Counted from the stretch's first letter, positions 22,832 through 37,100 are shown. The stretch: DNA of 64,000 bases from Rhodeus uyekii (GCA_037043235.1 JAWRVZ010000049.1:3937001-4001000); one strand, 5' to 3'. The notes: generated by a model not told the origin, from the sequence alone. Numbers and translations: made by a program.

Positions 22832-24660
22832 GTTACAGGAGGAGATCCCGGGAGACGGGCGTTACACGAGGAGATCCTGGGAGACGGGCGTTACACGAGG
22901 AGATCCCGGGAGACGGGCGTTACACGAGGAGATCCCGGGAGACGGGCGTTACACGAGGAGATCCCGGGAGACGGGCGTTGCACGAGGAGATGCCGGGAGA
23001 CGGGCGTTGCACGAGGAGATGCCGGGAGACAGGCGTTACACGAGGAGATCCCGGGAGACGGGCGTTACACGAGGAGATCCCGGGAGACGGGCGTTACACG
23101 AGGAGATCCCGGGAGACGGGCGTTACACGAGGAGATCCCGGGAGACGGGCGTTACAGGAGGAGATACCGGGAGACGGGCGTTACAGGAGGAGATCCCGGG
23201 AGACGGGCGTTACAGGAGGAGATCCCGGGAGACGGGCGTTACACGAGGAGATCCCGGGAGACGGGCGTTACAGGAGGAGATCCCGGGAGACGGGCGTTAC
23301 ACGAGGAGATCCCGGGAGACGGGCGTTACAGGAGGAGATCCCGGGAGACGGGCGTTGCACGAGGAGATGCCGGGAGACGGGCGTTACACGAGGAGATCCC
23401 GGGAGACGGGCGTTGCACGAGGAGATGCCGGGAGACGGGCGTTGCACGAGGAGATGCCGGGAGACGGGCGTTGCACGAGGAGATCCCGGGAGACGGGCGT
23501 TGCACGAGGAGATGCCGGGAGACGGGCGTTGCACGAGGAGATGCCGGGAGACGGGCGTTACACGAGGAGATCCCGGGAGACGGGCGTTACACGAGGAGAT
23601 CCCGGGAGACGGGCGTTACACGAGGAGATCCCGGGAGACGGGCGTTACACGAGGAGATCCCGGGAGACGGGCGTTACACGAGGAGATCCCGGGAGACGGG
23701 CGTTACAGGAGGAGATACCGGGAGACGGGCGTTACAGGAGGAGATCCCGGGAGACGGGCGTTACAGGAGGAGATCCCGGGAGACGGGCGTTACACGAGGA
23801 GATCCCGGGAAACGGGCGTTGTACGAGGAGATCCCGGAGACGGGCGTTGCACGAGGAGATCCCGGGAGACGGGCGTTACAGGAGGAGATCCCGGGAGACG
23901 GGCGTTGCACGAGGAGATCCCGGGAGACGGGCGTTACAGGAGGAGATCCCGGGAGACGGGCGTTACACGAGGAGATCCCGGGAGACGGGCGTTGTACGAG
24001 GAGATCCCGGGAGACGGGCGTTACAGGAGGAGATCCCGGGAGACGGGCGTTACACGAGGAGATCCCGGGAGACGGGCGTTACACGAGGAGATCCCGGGAG
24101 ACGGGCGTTACAGGAGGAGATCCCGGGAGACGGGCGTTACAGGAGGAGATCCCGGGAGACGGGCGTTGCACGAGGAGATCCCGGAGACGGGCGTTGCACG
24201 AGGAGATCCCGGAGACGGGCGTTGCACGAGGAGATCCCAGAGACGGGCGTTACACGAGGAGATCCCGGGAGACGGGCGTTGTACGAGGAGATCCCGGAGA
24301 CGGGCGTTGCACGAGGAGATCCCGGAGACGGGCGTTGCACGAGGAGATCCCGGAGACGGGCGTTGCACGAGGAGATCCCAGAGACGGGCGTTACACGAGG
24401 AGATCCCGGAGACGGGCGTTGCACGAGGAGATCCCGGAGACGGGCGTTGCACGAGGAGATCCCAGAGACGGGCGTTACAGGAGGAGATCCCGGAGACGGG
24501 CGTTACACGAGGAGATCCTAGGAGACGTTACACGAGGAGATCCCAGGAGACGTTACACGAGGAGATCCCAGGAGACGTTACACGAGGAGATCCCAGGAGA
24601 CGTTACAGATCCCAGGAGACGTTACACGAGGAGATCCCAGGAGACGTTACACGAGGAGAG
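22832..24660 (+). repeat. CpG-dense 29-bp minisatellite
   Basis: Tandem units of GAGATCCCGGGAGACGGGCG plus TTACACGAG (29 bp) start at about 22842. Variants are TTACAGGAG or TTGCACGAG, and GATGCC for GATCCC. From about 23828 a 28-bp form (one G lost in CCCGGG) becomes frequent. The last part from about 24510 has a 25-bp form lacking GGGCG. About 60 copies cover 1.8 kb. Each unit holds about four CpGs and a CCCGGG palindrome. Since 29 is not a multiple of three and no stop arises, all three plus frames stay open for long stretches; this is not evidence of coding. It lies 0.55 kb after the poly(A) signal of P450 copy 2. Confidence 0.95.
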
Positions 24661-25044
24661 GTGGTCAGGGACGGAGGAGAGCAACAACCAGTATCCAGCA
24701 GGAACTGCAGCTGGAGCTCATTCTATTTCCCACTCCATAAGGCCCATGAATCAGCACTGGAAACTCCACTGGTATTTCCCAAAGAACACCAGAAATCAGG
24801 TCCATCACTGCCACAACACTGAGCACATGTGACAAACGGGAATGAGTCTGGAGATGCCGTGAAGAATGTTATGCTGCATGAACATCAAATATCAGCACAG
24901 TCGTTTTGGCAGTGGGTCAGTGATGACCTGGGAGGAATTGTAGGGTCACACAGATCTCCACGTGTAGCCGATGGATCCCCTCCGGCTGTTAGGAACATGG
25001 ATGAAATTCTCAGATCATTGTCAGAGCTTATGCTGGTGCCGTGA

Positions 25045-25290
25045 CCCTGGATTCGTCCTGGATTATGATAAAGCTCCTTATGTGGCTATAAGGTGTCGGC
25101 AGTGCTTAGATGAAGAAGGCACTGACTGCCCCTCACGTTCCCCCGAATCCCATTGAGATCATCATTACGTACAGGACCAGCAGAAGCGTCAATATCAGCA
25201 CAGACTGCCCAGGAGCTACGGATGCCCTGATCCAGATCTGGCAGGAGAAAAGGACACCATCCACCATCTGATTAACAGCCAGGCGGTGAA
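25045..25290 (+). pseudogene. Tc1-family transposase relic (C-terminal half)
   Basis: Although interrupted, the plus strand keeps the pattern of fish Tc1-type transposases. After PGFVLDYDKAPYVA (for the usual QDNAxPHVA) come LDEEGTDCPSRSPESH, degraded IEIIITY, and AQELRMPDPDLAGEK. The second catalytic Asp position can be followed but surrounding residues are altered, and the Glu block is corrupted. No termini were found, so only a dead fragment remains, adjacent to the minisatellite. Confidence 0.6.
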
Positions 25291-25299
25291 AAATTATAT

Positions 25300-27398
25300 A
25301 ATAATTATGATTAATGTAACCATTTTAAATAAAAAAGGATGTTTTGTAATAGCTTTTATCTTGCAATCCCACAGTTTGTGACCTCACTGGAATGTTTGCT
25401 CTGTTGGCCAGTTAAGTTATAAAGGCATTTCTTTGCTTTTCTTTAAAACAATGTTTGGGATAACATGATCAAACCTCTGATGTAGACAATTTGATGCTAT
25501 GGTGAAAATGTTATATTTGAAATTATGGTGAAAAATTAAAATATTTATATACTTTTAAAAAAGTACTTTGAAAAAGCAGTCATAAAACAGCCCTACTAAA
25601 AAATTGCAAACATCAGATTTATTACATCCTTTTATGTATTAGGACGTACCTTACCCATGTTATAAATGTATTGTATATTATTTTGTATAAAAATATGTTG
25701 TAAGGTAAATCAAATAAATACATGTATATGTAATAAAATGTCACAACAAGACAACAAACCCAGTGCTGTCACACGCTGTGGGAGTGCAAGATAGAGCCGC
25801 TCTTGCTGCAAAAGCTGTAAAAAAAAAAACATCCTTTTTCTTTAAAACGAAGACATGAATTTAGTTTCTTTTTATTATTAAAGTGGAAATCAGTTTATTA
25901 AATAATGTAAACTTGACTGACTGCTTAATTTAAGTGTTCCCTTAATTGTTTAGAGCAGTGTATAGGACAAACTAACCTGGAGCCAAAAGACTGTCAACAG
26001 ATCAATATATAACATAAGAGTAATGGGAACATATGAATTTTTAACTTGTAGTTAAAAACTAAGGTTTAAAGATAAAGTAATTCATTAGAGAAAGACTACT
26101 TTTAAGTAAACAAAGAACATTTCTGGAAATTAACATTTGAACTCTCTCTTAGCATCCTCATCTGAGATCTTAATCTACAGCTCCTTCCCTTCACATCCTC
26201 TTCCTCTTCTCCAAGTGATGAGATGATCTGAAACAGCCAAAAATCTGTGGTTCAATGTGAAAAATGATCACACAACACTGTACATGTCTCTTTTGAAGTG
26301 TCTCGGTGCGACTGGTATAAAGGTCTCATTCCCACAGAAGTAAACCAGAAAAGGTCTAAGAGTTTAGAGATGTTGTGTTCACTGGGATTATTGTGCCTCT
26401 CCCAGGGGTTTACAAGCACATTACCATCTGTTCAGATTTCCATTATCAGCTCATGTTTACATGTGAAAGAGGTTTCTGTCCTGGTCTGGGTATTTAAAGA
26501 AATGTCGGAAGAGATTTGTGGTCAGATCAGCCCATAATGCTGCTGATTATGCATTATGAATGTTTATAAGTTCAGTTATGCATCTTTTACTCTATTTCTA
26601 AGCATTCAATGTTTTTATTGATTATCTTTGAATTGACTAATTGCTATGTTTTAAATTATTCTGATTTACTCTGAAATTATTAACTCCAGTAAATTACGTT
26701 ATATCCTTTATTAAATCTGCGTCAGGTTAGTAACGGACTAAAGTTCAGTTAGAGTGGAGACAGTAAACACCGGCTCAGATTATAGAGATCTGGCTGGCGC
26801 TTGGCTGTGGTTCAAGTGAACTTAGACTGTAAAAGATGATAAAGGGAATGTCCGTTTATGGCAACTAAATGTTGATCGACGAACCTAAACAAGGTGAGCC
26901 TTTCCTCTGATTATCGTAACATTACTCTAAAGTGTGAACAAGTGTAATAAGAGTAATGAATTCGATAGAATAATCAAGTGTATAACTAGCCTAATTATCA
27001 GATTAATGACCAACAGCCAATTGGCTTTCTAACCTAAATCGGGGTCATAATAAAGATGGAGTCAGATAAGGAATAAATGGGAACCGATCCTTCACCCGCC
27101 TCCTGGAAACCGTCGTTGGACAGATTGGGCAGGTCTTACAGTCGTAATGCGATACTCATATCAGTAAAGTCATCTGGTTGTGTCACGCATGTTTCTGTCA
27201 ACACACCGGAGAGTTTTCTAGTCTGAGTCGGATCTCCACATGATCTGCGATGGATTCACAATCTTCATGTTCTGATATCAAACACATGAGAAGTTCAAAT
27301 TGAATGAAGTTCTTTGTTTTCTGGTCGACCAGGAAATAATGCAATTGTGTTTACATATTTTAAAGTTTTCACATGATTTTATGTTATTAATTGCTCTG

Positions 27399-27455
<57 letters not shown>

Positions 27456-29640
27456 CTTCTGTGCTATCAGTGTTTCATGTTTAATACAGTATCATTTCAG
27501 TTAAAAACAGAAACACTTGCTGTCCATATGAAAAACTCGTTCTTGTTTTTCATGCCCTGAGAGCAATAAAAACACAGGGAGGTTGCATTAATTCAAAAGG
27601 GTTAATAATGTTAAAATAATGTTCTATAAACGTAGAAGAGTGCTTGTCTTGGCTGGTTCGCACACGGCGTAAGTCACTTTAAATAAGAGCATCTGAGAAA
27701 TTACTGATCTTTTTTAATGATGATTTATCTGAAACAGAGGATCTACACCGTCATTCTTCTGCCCACGCTTTCAGCCAGCAGTCGAGTTAACATGTTTTAC
27801 TGCAGTAAATTACACCTGCTGTCTCACTATTACAACCACTATCTTAATAACTTGGACTACGGTGATAACATCATCTTGTGATGGTGAATGTGCGTCGGAC
27901 TAATAAATGCTTCTGCAGCACTTACGGTTCTGCTTTATTTCTAACTCACAGTCCAGCTCCTACGTGACCCGGATATCACACATACGTCTTTAAAACATCT
28001 GTTAAAGATCTGGAAAGCATCTGCTGTGCACAAACATCTGAGAAATGACTAAGATTTTCTAAATGTCTGACAGGAAACATCCTAGAGACGTATTGCATAC
28101 AAGCAAACACTCCAAAAACTGAAGCAGAACATGTGAAATCCATCTATCATGATAAATCTCAATTATGACATTAAAGGGGAAAATATGCGATATTAAGCCA
28201 CAATGGAGAAAAGTTAAAATTATATATATATATATATATTTGTTTTTTTTTTAAAATCATAATTATTACAAAACATTGAAACTTGCAGATCAACTCATAA
28301 TTAAAAGACAAAGAGTTAATTATGATCATTATAAATCACCTATAACAAAAAGTACATGAGTCACAAACACAGTTGTTTTGTTTATAAGGACTTTTATGTT
28401 GAAGTGCGCGCTCTGTTCTCATTGTTTCTGCATTCCCTTCCTGCTTTACTTGTTAGTTTCTATAGTTACAGCTGTCTTCAATTAGCTCTGATTTCTCTGT
28501 ACATTCAAGCCCTTGATTTCAATCATTGCTTAGTGACGACATCGAGACTTTATTTCGTAATTCTGATTTACCAAAGCACCATTTTTGTCATCTAACGTAG
28601 TGGAAATGGAACGGATGCTTGTATTTGTCCCGTGTGAGCTTGAAGCTCTGGCTACAGCATGTATCCATTACACACTTAACACCTCTGAGCTCACAGAATC
28701 CAGTCCGACAGGTTGAAGCGTGTGAGCGAGAGGAAATGACAGACAGCAGTCGCTTGGGGCCAAACTGACCGTCTGAGAGTGTTTACCTCATTCCTGACAT
28801 CATTTCTCCACCCAGATCCAGCGGTGCTCAACGCCGCTCATGCCTGACACTCACGTAATATCATTTAATATGCATGTTCAGAATAGTGAGAGTAGGAGTC
28901 ATTTCCATTACATTTGAGTAAAAGAGCACAGCCCTGCATCCGCCCTCAGATTATTCTTAATCACTTTCATAGGATAACATGAGGAATGCATTATACTGAT
29001 TAAAACTACATTAAACATTGTCAATACCAACTTTGATGATGGCTTGAGAAATCCTGACCGGAAACACTTAACTATTTTAAACGCTTGATGTTTAAAGGGC
29101 TTCGGTTTGAAGTTTAAAGCAGTTTTAAAGCTTAATTTGAAAGCAATTCAGTCTATCAGGGGATAAAATAGACAAATATTGCTACGGTGCTTTAATTTGT
29201 TGCTAACGTGATCGAGAAGGTATAAGATTCATCATTACAGAGCAACTACACAAAGCTTTCTGCTGAATTAAGACAGAATTGTTTTTGTTTTTTTGCAATG
29301 CCGCACCTGAATCTGAGTGAAGATCGAGAGAAGCAGATCACGGGATAACGGGATAACCCTGTGCAGGAGAGGACATTCCTGCTGAAAAACACAACATCCA
29401 CCAACAAAAACAACAACAACTGAGAAGAAAACTTACAGGAAAAGAGATGTAAACACATTTTTGGGCACACTTTATCTCTCTTTGGAAGAACAGCGGACAG
29501 ACATTTCAGACAGAACTGGATTTTTTTTTCTTCTTCACAAAATCAGTGAAAGTGTTTTCCATATTTTGGCTAAACGAATAAAGCAAACAGTAGCATGTAT
29601 TTCAGTTGATTGATTAAGCTCTGCATCATCCGTCCCTTCC
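25300..29640. other. Gene-poor intergenic DNA
   Basis: I see no exon-like reading frames with recognisable domains on either strand. The region is AT-rich and contains a (CA)n tract at 27401-27453, a short SINE-tail-like piece (GTAAGTCACTTTAAATAAG) near 27670, and a (TA)n tract near 28222. The sequence upstream of 26700 also lacks any repeat I can name. Confidence 0.5.
27401..27453. repeat. (CA)n microsatellite
   Basis: Uninterrupted CA dinucleotides, about 26 repeats. Confidence 0.97.
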
Positions 29641-31760
29641 TCTCTCAGAAGAGCTGACACACTCCAGCTTTACTGTACGATCAGAGCAAAGACCGCGTCC
29701 ACACGGACACGAGGGAGCACCGCTACGGTCCAGGAGATGATCTTATCTGCACTGCACACGGAGGTGGAGGAGCTCCCGTGGGATTGAGGCCAACGCTCCA
29801 GCTGGAGACAGTTCTTACTGCAGACTGAGATGAGGCACATCTAACAGCAATGAGAATGGAAATAAGAGGAGTAAAGCAGGAGACTCACCCTGACCACAGA
29901 TCCCAATCAACAGAGACTCCGCACAGGCAGACCCAAACTCTGGAGTCCGAACACTCGAGTGTGGGAAACTGCTAAGAGACATCCATCAGACCCTCATCTG
30001 CTCACACCTACTGCTCCAAACTTACCATCAACATAACATCCCGTGGACAACAAACCATTCATCATTTCATGCAATATTCAAGGCCTGAGCTCATCTACCT
30101 TTGGCCTCAAAAACAGAAACCCAGAATTCAACTCAGAAATCAGAGAACTCATCCTCCCATCCACTGAACGGCCTGAGGCTAATCTTGCTCATGCCATCAA
30201 AACAACTAAAACAGGACAATTCTAGTCATGGTTAGGCATTGATAGGACAGTCATCACAACAGAGAAAACCATGTTTCTGTGAGCCACGTATTTCCCTCCG
30301 GCAGAGTCTCCCTGTTTACTGAAGACCTTCTTGAAGAAGACATTACTTCCAGGCACAGGGAAGAGTACTGGTCTAAACCCTCTATCAGACATAAACAACC
30401 TCTATAAACAACTAAACAACCCCGGCTCCGCTCGGAAACACTAATACATGGATACAAAGCAGTAAAGATGCATATCTAAGTACTCTTAGTTAACAAAAAA
30501 ATCAGGCCCTTTTAGATAAATTCCTTTTCTGCACAAGTGAAGGTACAAACCTAGCGTTAGCAGCTGAACAGAGTATCTGAGCTATCAGCATCATTATCCA
30601 GCTTAAGATCCACAGAAGTGATTGCAAAAGACTCAGGAAAGTCAGAATACTGTGAAATGAGAGAAACAGAAGCTGACGATGGGAACATCCGCCATCTCTA
30701 TTACAAAAGACTTAAAACTTTACAGGAATACTTTACAAAAGAAAAAAGATCAAGACACAAAAGGTCGACTCGACCTCGAAGCTGAAGAATCCTTATGATC
30801 CAACACTTCTGGGGACATGTCCCATCAAGAGCCAGCCATCCAGAACGGAGACGCTTGGGTAAACCACTTCTCCAGCCTTTCAGTAACAAACAACATTCAA
30901 GAACAACATGCCATGCACAACAAACTAAAGCTTTTAGAGTCGGCCGTCAAGACCACCAGAATCTCCTAGACTCTCCGACTACACAAACCCCTGAAACCCC
31001 TAAAGCCTGTGCTGTCGATGGCATCCTAAAGCTAATTATTAAATACATAGACCACAAATTTACATCAGCCATCCTCAAGCTCTTCAGTATCGTCCTCAGT
31101 TCAGCTTTATTCCCCCACATCTGGAGCAAAGGTCTCTCTACCCCAAACAGAGACAGGTTTGACCCCAGTAGATATCCTGGAAACAACAGTTTTATTGACT
31201 TCAAAAAAGCTTTAGACTCCATTTGGCATGAAGGTCTTTTTCTTCAATCAAAAACTGATAACAAATGGAGTGAGACGGGACTGCAGCTGAATCCCACGCC
31301 GATCAATGTACGAGGACTCTAGATCTGCAGCGGCTCTTACTCTGATGGACCCTGAAGTCCTGCTGATGATCTGGTGCTGCCGTCTCCCAGCAAAGAGGGG
31401 CTGGACCTCCGGCACAACTTCTGTGAGTCGAGGGCTTTCAGCGAATCCCAACAGACAAAAATCATGATATTCTGAAAACGACCAGCCGCCAAGACCAACA
31501 TCACAGCTTTACACTACACACCCTGCTCCCGAACGCACGCAGAACTGCACTGACCTTGGCATCAACACAGGAACGTTTACCAAAGCTGTGACGACCTGAG
31601 AGACGAGAGCTTTCTACGCCATTAAAACTGATCAAACCAGTAATGGAGCCCATCTCTACAGGGGTGAGGACTGGGAAACCAAGAGTTCACGGGACGGGAC
31701 AAACACCCAGTAGAGACCAGCAGACTGAAATATGAGCACAGCCCCAAATAAAGAGCCGTT
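29640..31760 (+). mobile_element. Decayed non-LTR retrotransposon (endonuclease and RT remnants)
   Basis: At 30043 the plus frame reads FIISCNIQGLSSSTFGLKNR, the beginning of a LINE apurinic endonuclease domain. Around 31005-31220, several frames together show VDGILKLIIKYIDHKF, LFPHIWSKGL and IDFKKALDSIWHEGLF, which are RT fingers and palm blocks. A stretch at about 31360 corresponds to the ADDLVLL catalytic block in damaged form, followed by KRGWTSGTTS. Many indels and stops show an old, dead copy. Sequence from about 29640 may be its 5' part. The clade is not assigned. Confidence 0.65.
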
Positions 31761-32130
31761 GAATTCCCTGCACACCTAAAAACAGATTGTTGAGAAGCGT
31801 CTCACTTCCTGTCGCTGGTGAACTCCAGTCCTTCCAGAGGAAACGGCAGGTGTGACGGAGACACGAGGAACATCACGACACTACAGGCCATTGCTTTAAT
31901 TCAGCTAGGTATTCATAATAATATTCACATCTTTAAACAGAAGTGCACATTTTGTGAAGTAGTTTCTGTTGAGGAATTGAACGTCCAGCGGTGTTGGACA
32001 GACATGCGTTTAATCAGAGACACAAAAACTTGCATAAAATCCACCAGCTTTAATTAAATAACAGCAATATTTACACTCAATTCATTCACAGTTAGTACAG
32101 TTTCTTCATCAGTTGGTCGGACGCACACCG

Positions 32131-32236
32131 AGCCGATCAGCTCTCCGAATCGCCCAGCATCTTCTCCCCGTCCTTCAGCACCATCTGTCCTCCGTTCGCC
32201 TGTCCTCCGTCTGCATCCCGAGCCCTGCGAGCCTGA
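32131..32236 (-). other. Orphan exon candidate with acceptor and stop (minus strand)
   Basis: On the minus strand GTGCTCTGTGTCTCAG is a plausible acceptor ending at about 32237. A frame follows that reads ARRARDADGGQANGG, then QMVLKDGEKMLGDSES and a TGA, with ATTAAA about 80 nt further on. I do not recognise the protein. No convincing partner exons are present between here and the lpar2 stop at 34149. A 30-nt open piece with splice-like ends near 33377-33406 is the only hint. It may equally be part of a long lpar2 3' UTR. Confidence 0.2.
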
Positions 32237-33977
32237 GACACAGAGCACACTAAACACTCACAGTTCAGCCGGAGACCAGATCACACCCAAACACACGAGA
32301 CAACAAGAGCAATCAACCCCAGACGGCGTGAGGACCGGAGGAGCGTCCGTGAAGAGCCAAAGCGGGCCGACCCGCCGGTCCAAACGCTCCTACTGGACAT
32401 TAAGCAGATCACAGACAGAAGCGGCTTCAGGAAGCGTTTATTCATCAAACTCATTCACGTACAACATCATTATCATCATCATCATCAGGAGAGGGAGACA
32501 CAGCAGGATCATCAGCGCATCCGTGATCATCTCAATCCTGGTGTTTGATGCACTGAAGCCCCGTTTCATGAGATTCCCTCAGACGAGAGACTTCAGTACA
32601 GATCATACAGAAACAAAACTCTTAACATACAACCCATAAAAAAGCCCAAAGACCCTCTTTAAAAACCAGGGACACTTTCACTGCTGTCTGACAGTTAATG
32701 CAGGAAAACTGGCTCTGGTTGGTTAGTACAGCATGTGCTCGTAACGTGATAGAAACCACCTGTGAGTCAGTGCATGTGCGTGCGTGTGTGTGTGTGTGCG
32801 TGCGTGTGTGTGTGTGTGTGTGGGTGTGTGTGTTGGTGGATGTTCGCGTGCAATGTTTTATGCACGCCTCACACTGACACACATGCAAATGTTTACACGA
32901 TTAGCACACACAACCACAGCAATGAGCGCAGCACATCTGTTATCCAGAAACAACCACAACCTTACAAAGGCGTTGGATGAACATTCACAAATGTGTCACA
33001 CCCATGCACGCACACACACACACACACACACAAACGCATGCACGCACACACACACACACAAACGCATGCACACACATACACGCGCACGCACACACAAACA
33101 AACGCATGCACTGACATACACACAAACACATGCACACGCACACACACATGCGATGGTTTAGTGGTACTGAGAACTTAAAAGCAGTGACGGAAACCCCCGG
33201 CCCTCAGAAACTGCGTGAATGAGGTAAAAACTCTGAATTGCACAATCCACCCGAGCGGTTAGTGAATGTTAGTGTGGCGACGGATGGAGAATCAGAGCAA
33301 TCAGCAGGTTACGATGTTATCGATCGAGTGATTAGTGTCTGATCGAGTGATTAGAGTTTAAAAGCAAGGAAATCTACGTACGACCCACGACTCCTGCAGC
33401 ACACGCCGTCTTCTCTGCGCACACAAGAGAAGATACACACATGAGACGTTACAAACACACACACACACACACTTCAGCAGGTTTAATCTGAGCGCTGCGT
33501 CAGCGGACGAACGCACGGAAACTGCGCGACTGGCGTGTTTGTAGTTCGCAGGCATGCAAGGTTTAGTTGGTTAGGCGTAGAGCGATTAAATGACTCTTTA
33601 TCTCTAAACACTCATGCTAGTGTTTTAACACTCGTCTCTAAACACTCATGCTAGTTTCACAGTGAAGGGCCGATGCTAACGGTCAGTGAATGATGAAGCG
33701 CAGCTAAAATGCCCCTTTATAAGAAAAACACACAGAAACACGTTTAATAGCAACATTACGGTATATCATTACCGACTCATCTGAGCTTGTTTTACATTAC
33801 AAACATCTAAACGCTCTTAAACCAAGATACTCTATACTCAAGATAGCAAAATTACAGGTTTTTATAGTATAAAACGAAGTTTGTGCTAAACAAGAATAAG
33901 AATCTGTCAGCAGAGTCAGAAAAATAAACCCGTTCGGTCTTTAAATGACGTTATTTTTTGGACTCTTTTGGCGGATG

Positions 33978-33983
33978 TTTATT
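33978..33983 (-). promoter_or_regulatory. Candidate poly(A) signal of lpar2
   Basis: AATAAA on the minus strand, about 166 nt after the lpar2 stop codon. A distal alternative (ATTAAA) is near 32050. Confidence 0.4.
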
Positions 33984-34148
33984 ACATGTTTCTGCCACGA
34001 AATAAAAAAATATACATGAAAAGGTAATTACGACTTCCTCACAGGTTACGTGTTTGTATCTCAACAAATATCGCAACTGCCACTGTTTTCTCCCGCACTT
34101 TACAAGACAAACGGCCTGAGAACGTGAGGATCAGTCAGAGCAGTTCTG

Positions 34149-37100
34149 CTAGCGTTTGCTTCCGGCGCTGGCGTGCTTCAGGCTAGCGGCGGCGCGGTGG
34201 TTGCCCTCGCTCCCCGAGGATACCTCTTGCTCCAGCGTGTTGAAGCGGACGCCCGAGTGCTCGTCCGGCTGCAGCGACCGCCGGCACGGGTAGCACAGGA
34301 TGCGCTTGAAGGTGTTGCGCATGTCCTTGTCGCGGTAGGAGTAGATGATGGGGTTCATGAAGGAGTTGCACTCGGCCAGCACCAGGAAGAACTTCTCGTA
34401 GGTCAGCACGTCGCAGGACTTACAGAGACCGTCCAGCAGGAGCAGAACCAGCCCCGGCGTCCAACACACCACGAAACAACCTGCGGAGACAAGCGTGAGC
34501 ACAAAAGCATGCCGTCAGAGACCCGCGGTTTACAGGACAGACGAACGCAGAGTAATAATCCACACAGTTACTAATGAATAAGACGAAGGTCACGCAGAGG
34601 TCAGAGTTTCTCTGGGGAAGACGAAAGCATTGCTTCACGTTTCCTCCCATCTCTCTGACTGCAGAAAGACAGCTGACTCAACATCAGACCCGCTCGTTCA
34701 AGTGAAACTAAAACTCAACATCCAGATCTTCCACATTGTTGCTGTAACTCTGAAGGTGATCTGGCCTTTTATAAACAAAAGCTGCTTTAGTTGACTTACG
34801 ATGACAGGCACTGTTCAACAAGAGCATTTAAACGCTTAGGCAACACTTCCTTTAGTCTAGTGGTTTCAGATGTACGTTCAGGAAGCATCTTATGTTTGTG
34901 TGTGGGGGAGTGAGTGTGTGAGCATGCATGTGTGTGTGTGAGAGTGTGTGTATGACACAATTCCAAGACTTCATAGCTTGAGTTTCCAGGAAGTTTGGCA
35001 GAATGTGTGTCAACATTCCCTGCAAGCGAGCGCGAGCGGGTGTGAACAGAACATGCACACACTCGCCTCTCTCTCTCTCGGGACAAGAGAAAAGCAGAGC
35101 AGAAAGGAGGCTGAGATAGAGAAAACATGCAGGTCCGGTTAGACGAGCCAGGACAGGCTTTCTTCCCCAGATCCTCGACTGTGTGCTTTTCACAGTTCAC
35201 TGAACACACTCAGACCGCTGGTGCGAATCGCTCTAAAACACGATGAAATGACTGATAACGCGTCTTCAGAAATGCTGCTGGATCTACAAAACACACCATG
35301 TTATCAGAGTCTGAATTAATGTGATGATGTAAACAGACCAGACAGCATTTCCAGCCTGAGGCCTTCAAATTCAAGGCCTGTCCACACCGAGAGTGATAAC
35401 TACAACCACAAATCACAACAACCACAATCACAACTACAACTATAATCACAACTACAACCACAACTACAACCACAATCACAACTACAACTATAATCACAAC
35501 TACAACTATAACCACAAATCACAACAACCACAATCACAACTACAACTATAATCACAACTACAATCACAACTACAACCACAATCACAACTACAACTATAAT
35601 CACAACTACAACCACAACTACAATCACAACTACAACCACAATCACAACTACAACTATAATCACAACTACAACCACAACTACAATCACAACTACAACCACA
35701 ATCACAACTACAACCACAATCACAACTACAACTATAATCACAACTACAACTATAACCACAAATCACAACAACCACAATCACAACTACAACTATAATCACA
35801 ACTACAACCACAATCACAACTACAACTATAATCACAACTACAACTATAACCACAATCACAACCACAATCACAACTACAATCACAACTACAACTATAACCA
35901 CAATCACAACTACAATCACACCTACAACTACAATCACAACTACAATTATAACCACAACTACAACTATAACCACAATCACAACTACAACTATAACCACAAT
36001 CACAACTACAACTATAACCACAATCACAACTACAACCACAATCACAACTATAACTATAACCACAATCACAACTACAACCACAATCACAACTACAATCACA
36101 ACTACAACTATAACCACAATCACAACTACAACTATAACCACAATCACAACTATAACTACAATCACAACTACAACTATAACCACAATCACAACTATAACTA
36201 TAACCACAATCACAACTACAACCACAATCACAACTACAATCACAACTACAACTATAACCACAATCACAACTACAATCACAACTACAACTATAACCACAAT
36301 CACAACTACAACTATAACCACAATCACAACTATAACTACAATCACAACTACAACTATAACCACAATCACAACTATAACTATAACCACAATCACAACTACA
36401 ACCACAATCACAACTACAATCACAACTACAACTATAACCACAATCACAACTACAATCACACCTACAACTACAATCACAACTACAATTATAAACACAACTA
36501 CAACTATAACCACAATCACAACTACAACTATAACCACAATCACAACTATAACTACAATCACAACTACAACTATAACTACAATCACAACTACAACTATAAC
36601 CACAATCACAACTATAACTATAACCACAATCACACCTACAACTACAATCACAACTACAACTATAACCACAATCACAACTATAACTATAACCACAATCACA
36701 CCTACAACTACAATCACAACTACAACTATAACCACAATCACACCTATAACTATAACCACAATCACACCTACAACTACAATCACAACTACAACTATAACCA
36801 CAATCACACCTATAACTACAATCACAACTACAACTATAACCACAATCACAACTATAACTATAACCACAATCACACCTACAACTACAATCACAACTACAAC
36901 TATAACCACAATCATAACTATAACCACAATCACACCAACAACTACAATCACAACTACAACTACAACCACAATCACAACTATAACTATAACCACAATCACA
37001 CCTACAACTACAATCACAACTACAACTATAACCACAAATCACAACTACAACTATAACCACAATCACACCTACAACTACAATCACAACTACAACTATAACC

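Larger units (their letters stand above)
31761..34148. other. Region between LINE relic and lpar2 stop codon; candidate 3' UTR and repeats
   Basis: The 3' UTR of lpar2 must start at 34148 and read leftward. The nearest AATAAA on the minus strand is at 33978-33983 and an ATTAAA is near 32050, so a short (about 170 nt) or long (about 2.1 kb) UTR is possible. TG/CA tracts with the variant AAACGCATGCA occupy about 32780-32825 and 33008-33150. No confident exon is visible, apart from the low-confidence candidate listed separately. Confidence 0.4.

Noticed and set aside
22800..24832. Three overlapping plus-strand frames of 453-671 codons with Arg/Gly/Asp/Glu repeats
   Set aside because: They come from a 29-bp tandem repeat without stops in any frame. 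There is no start context, domain or splice structure, and the reverse strand is also partly open.
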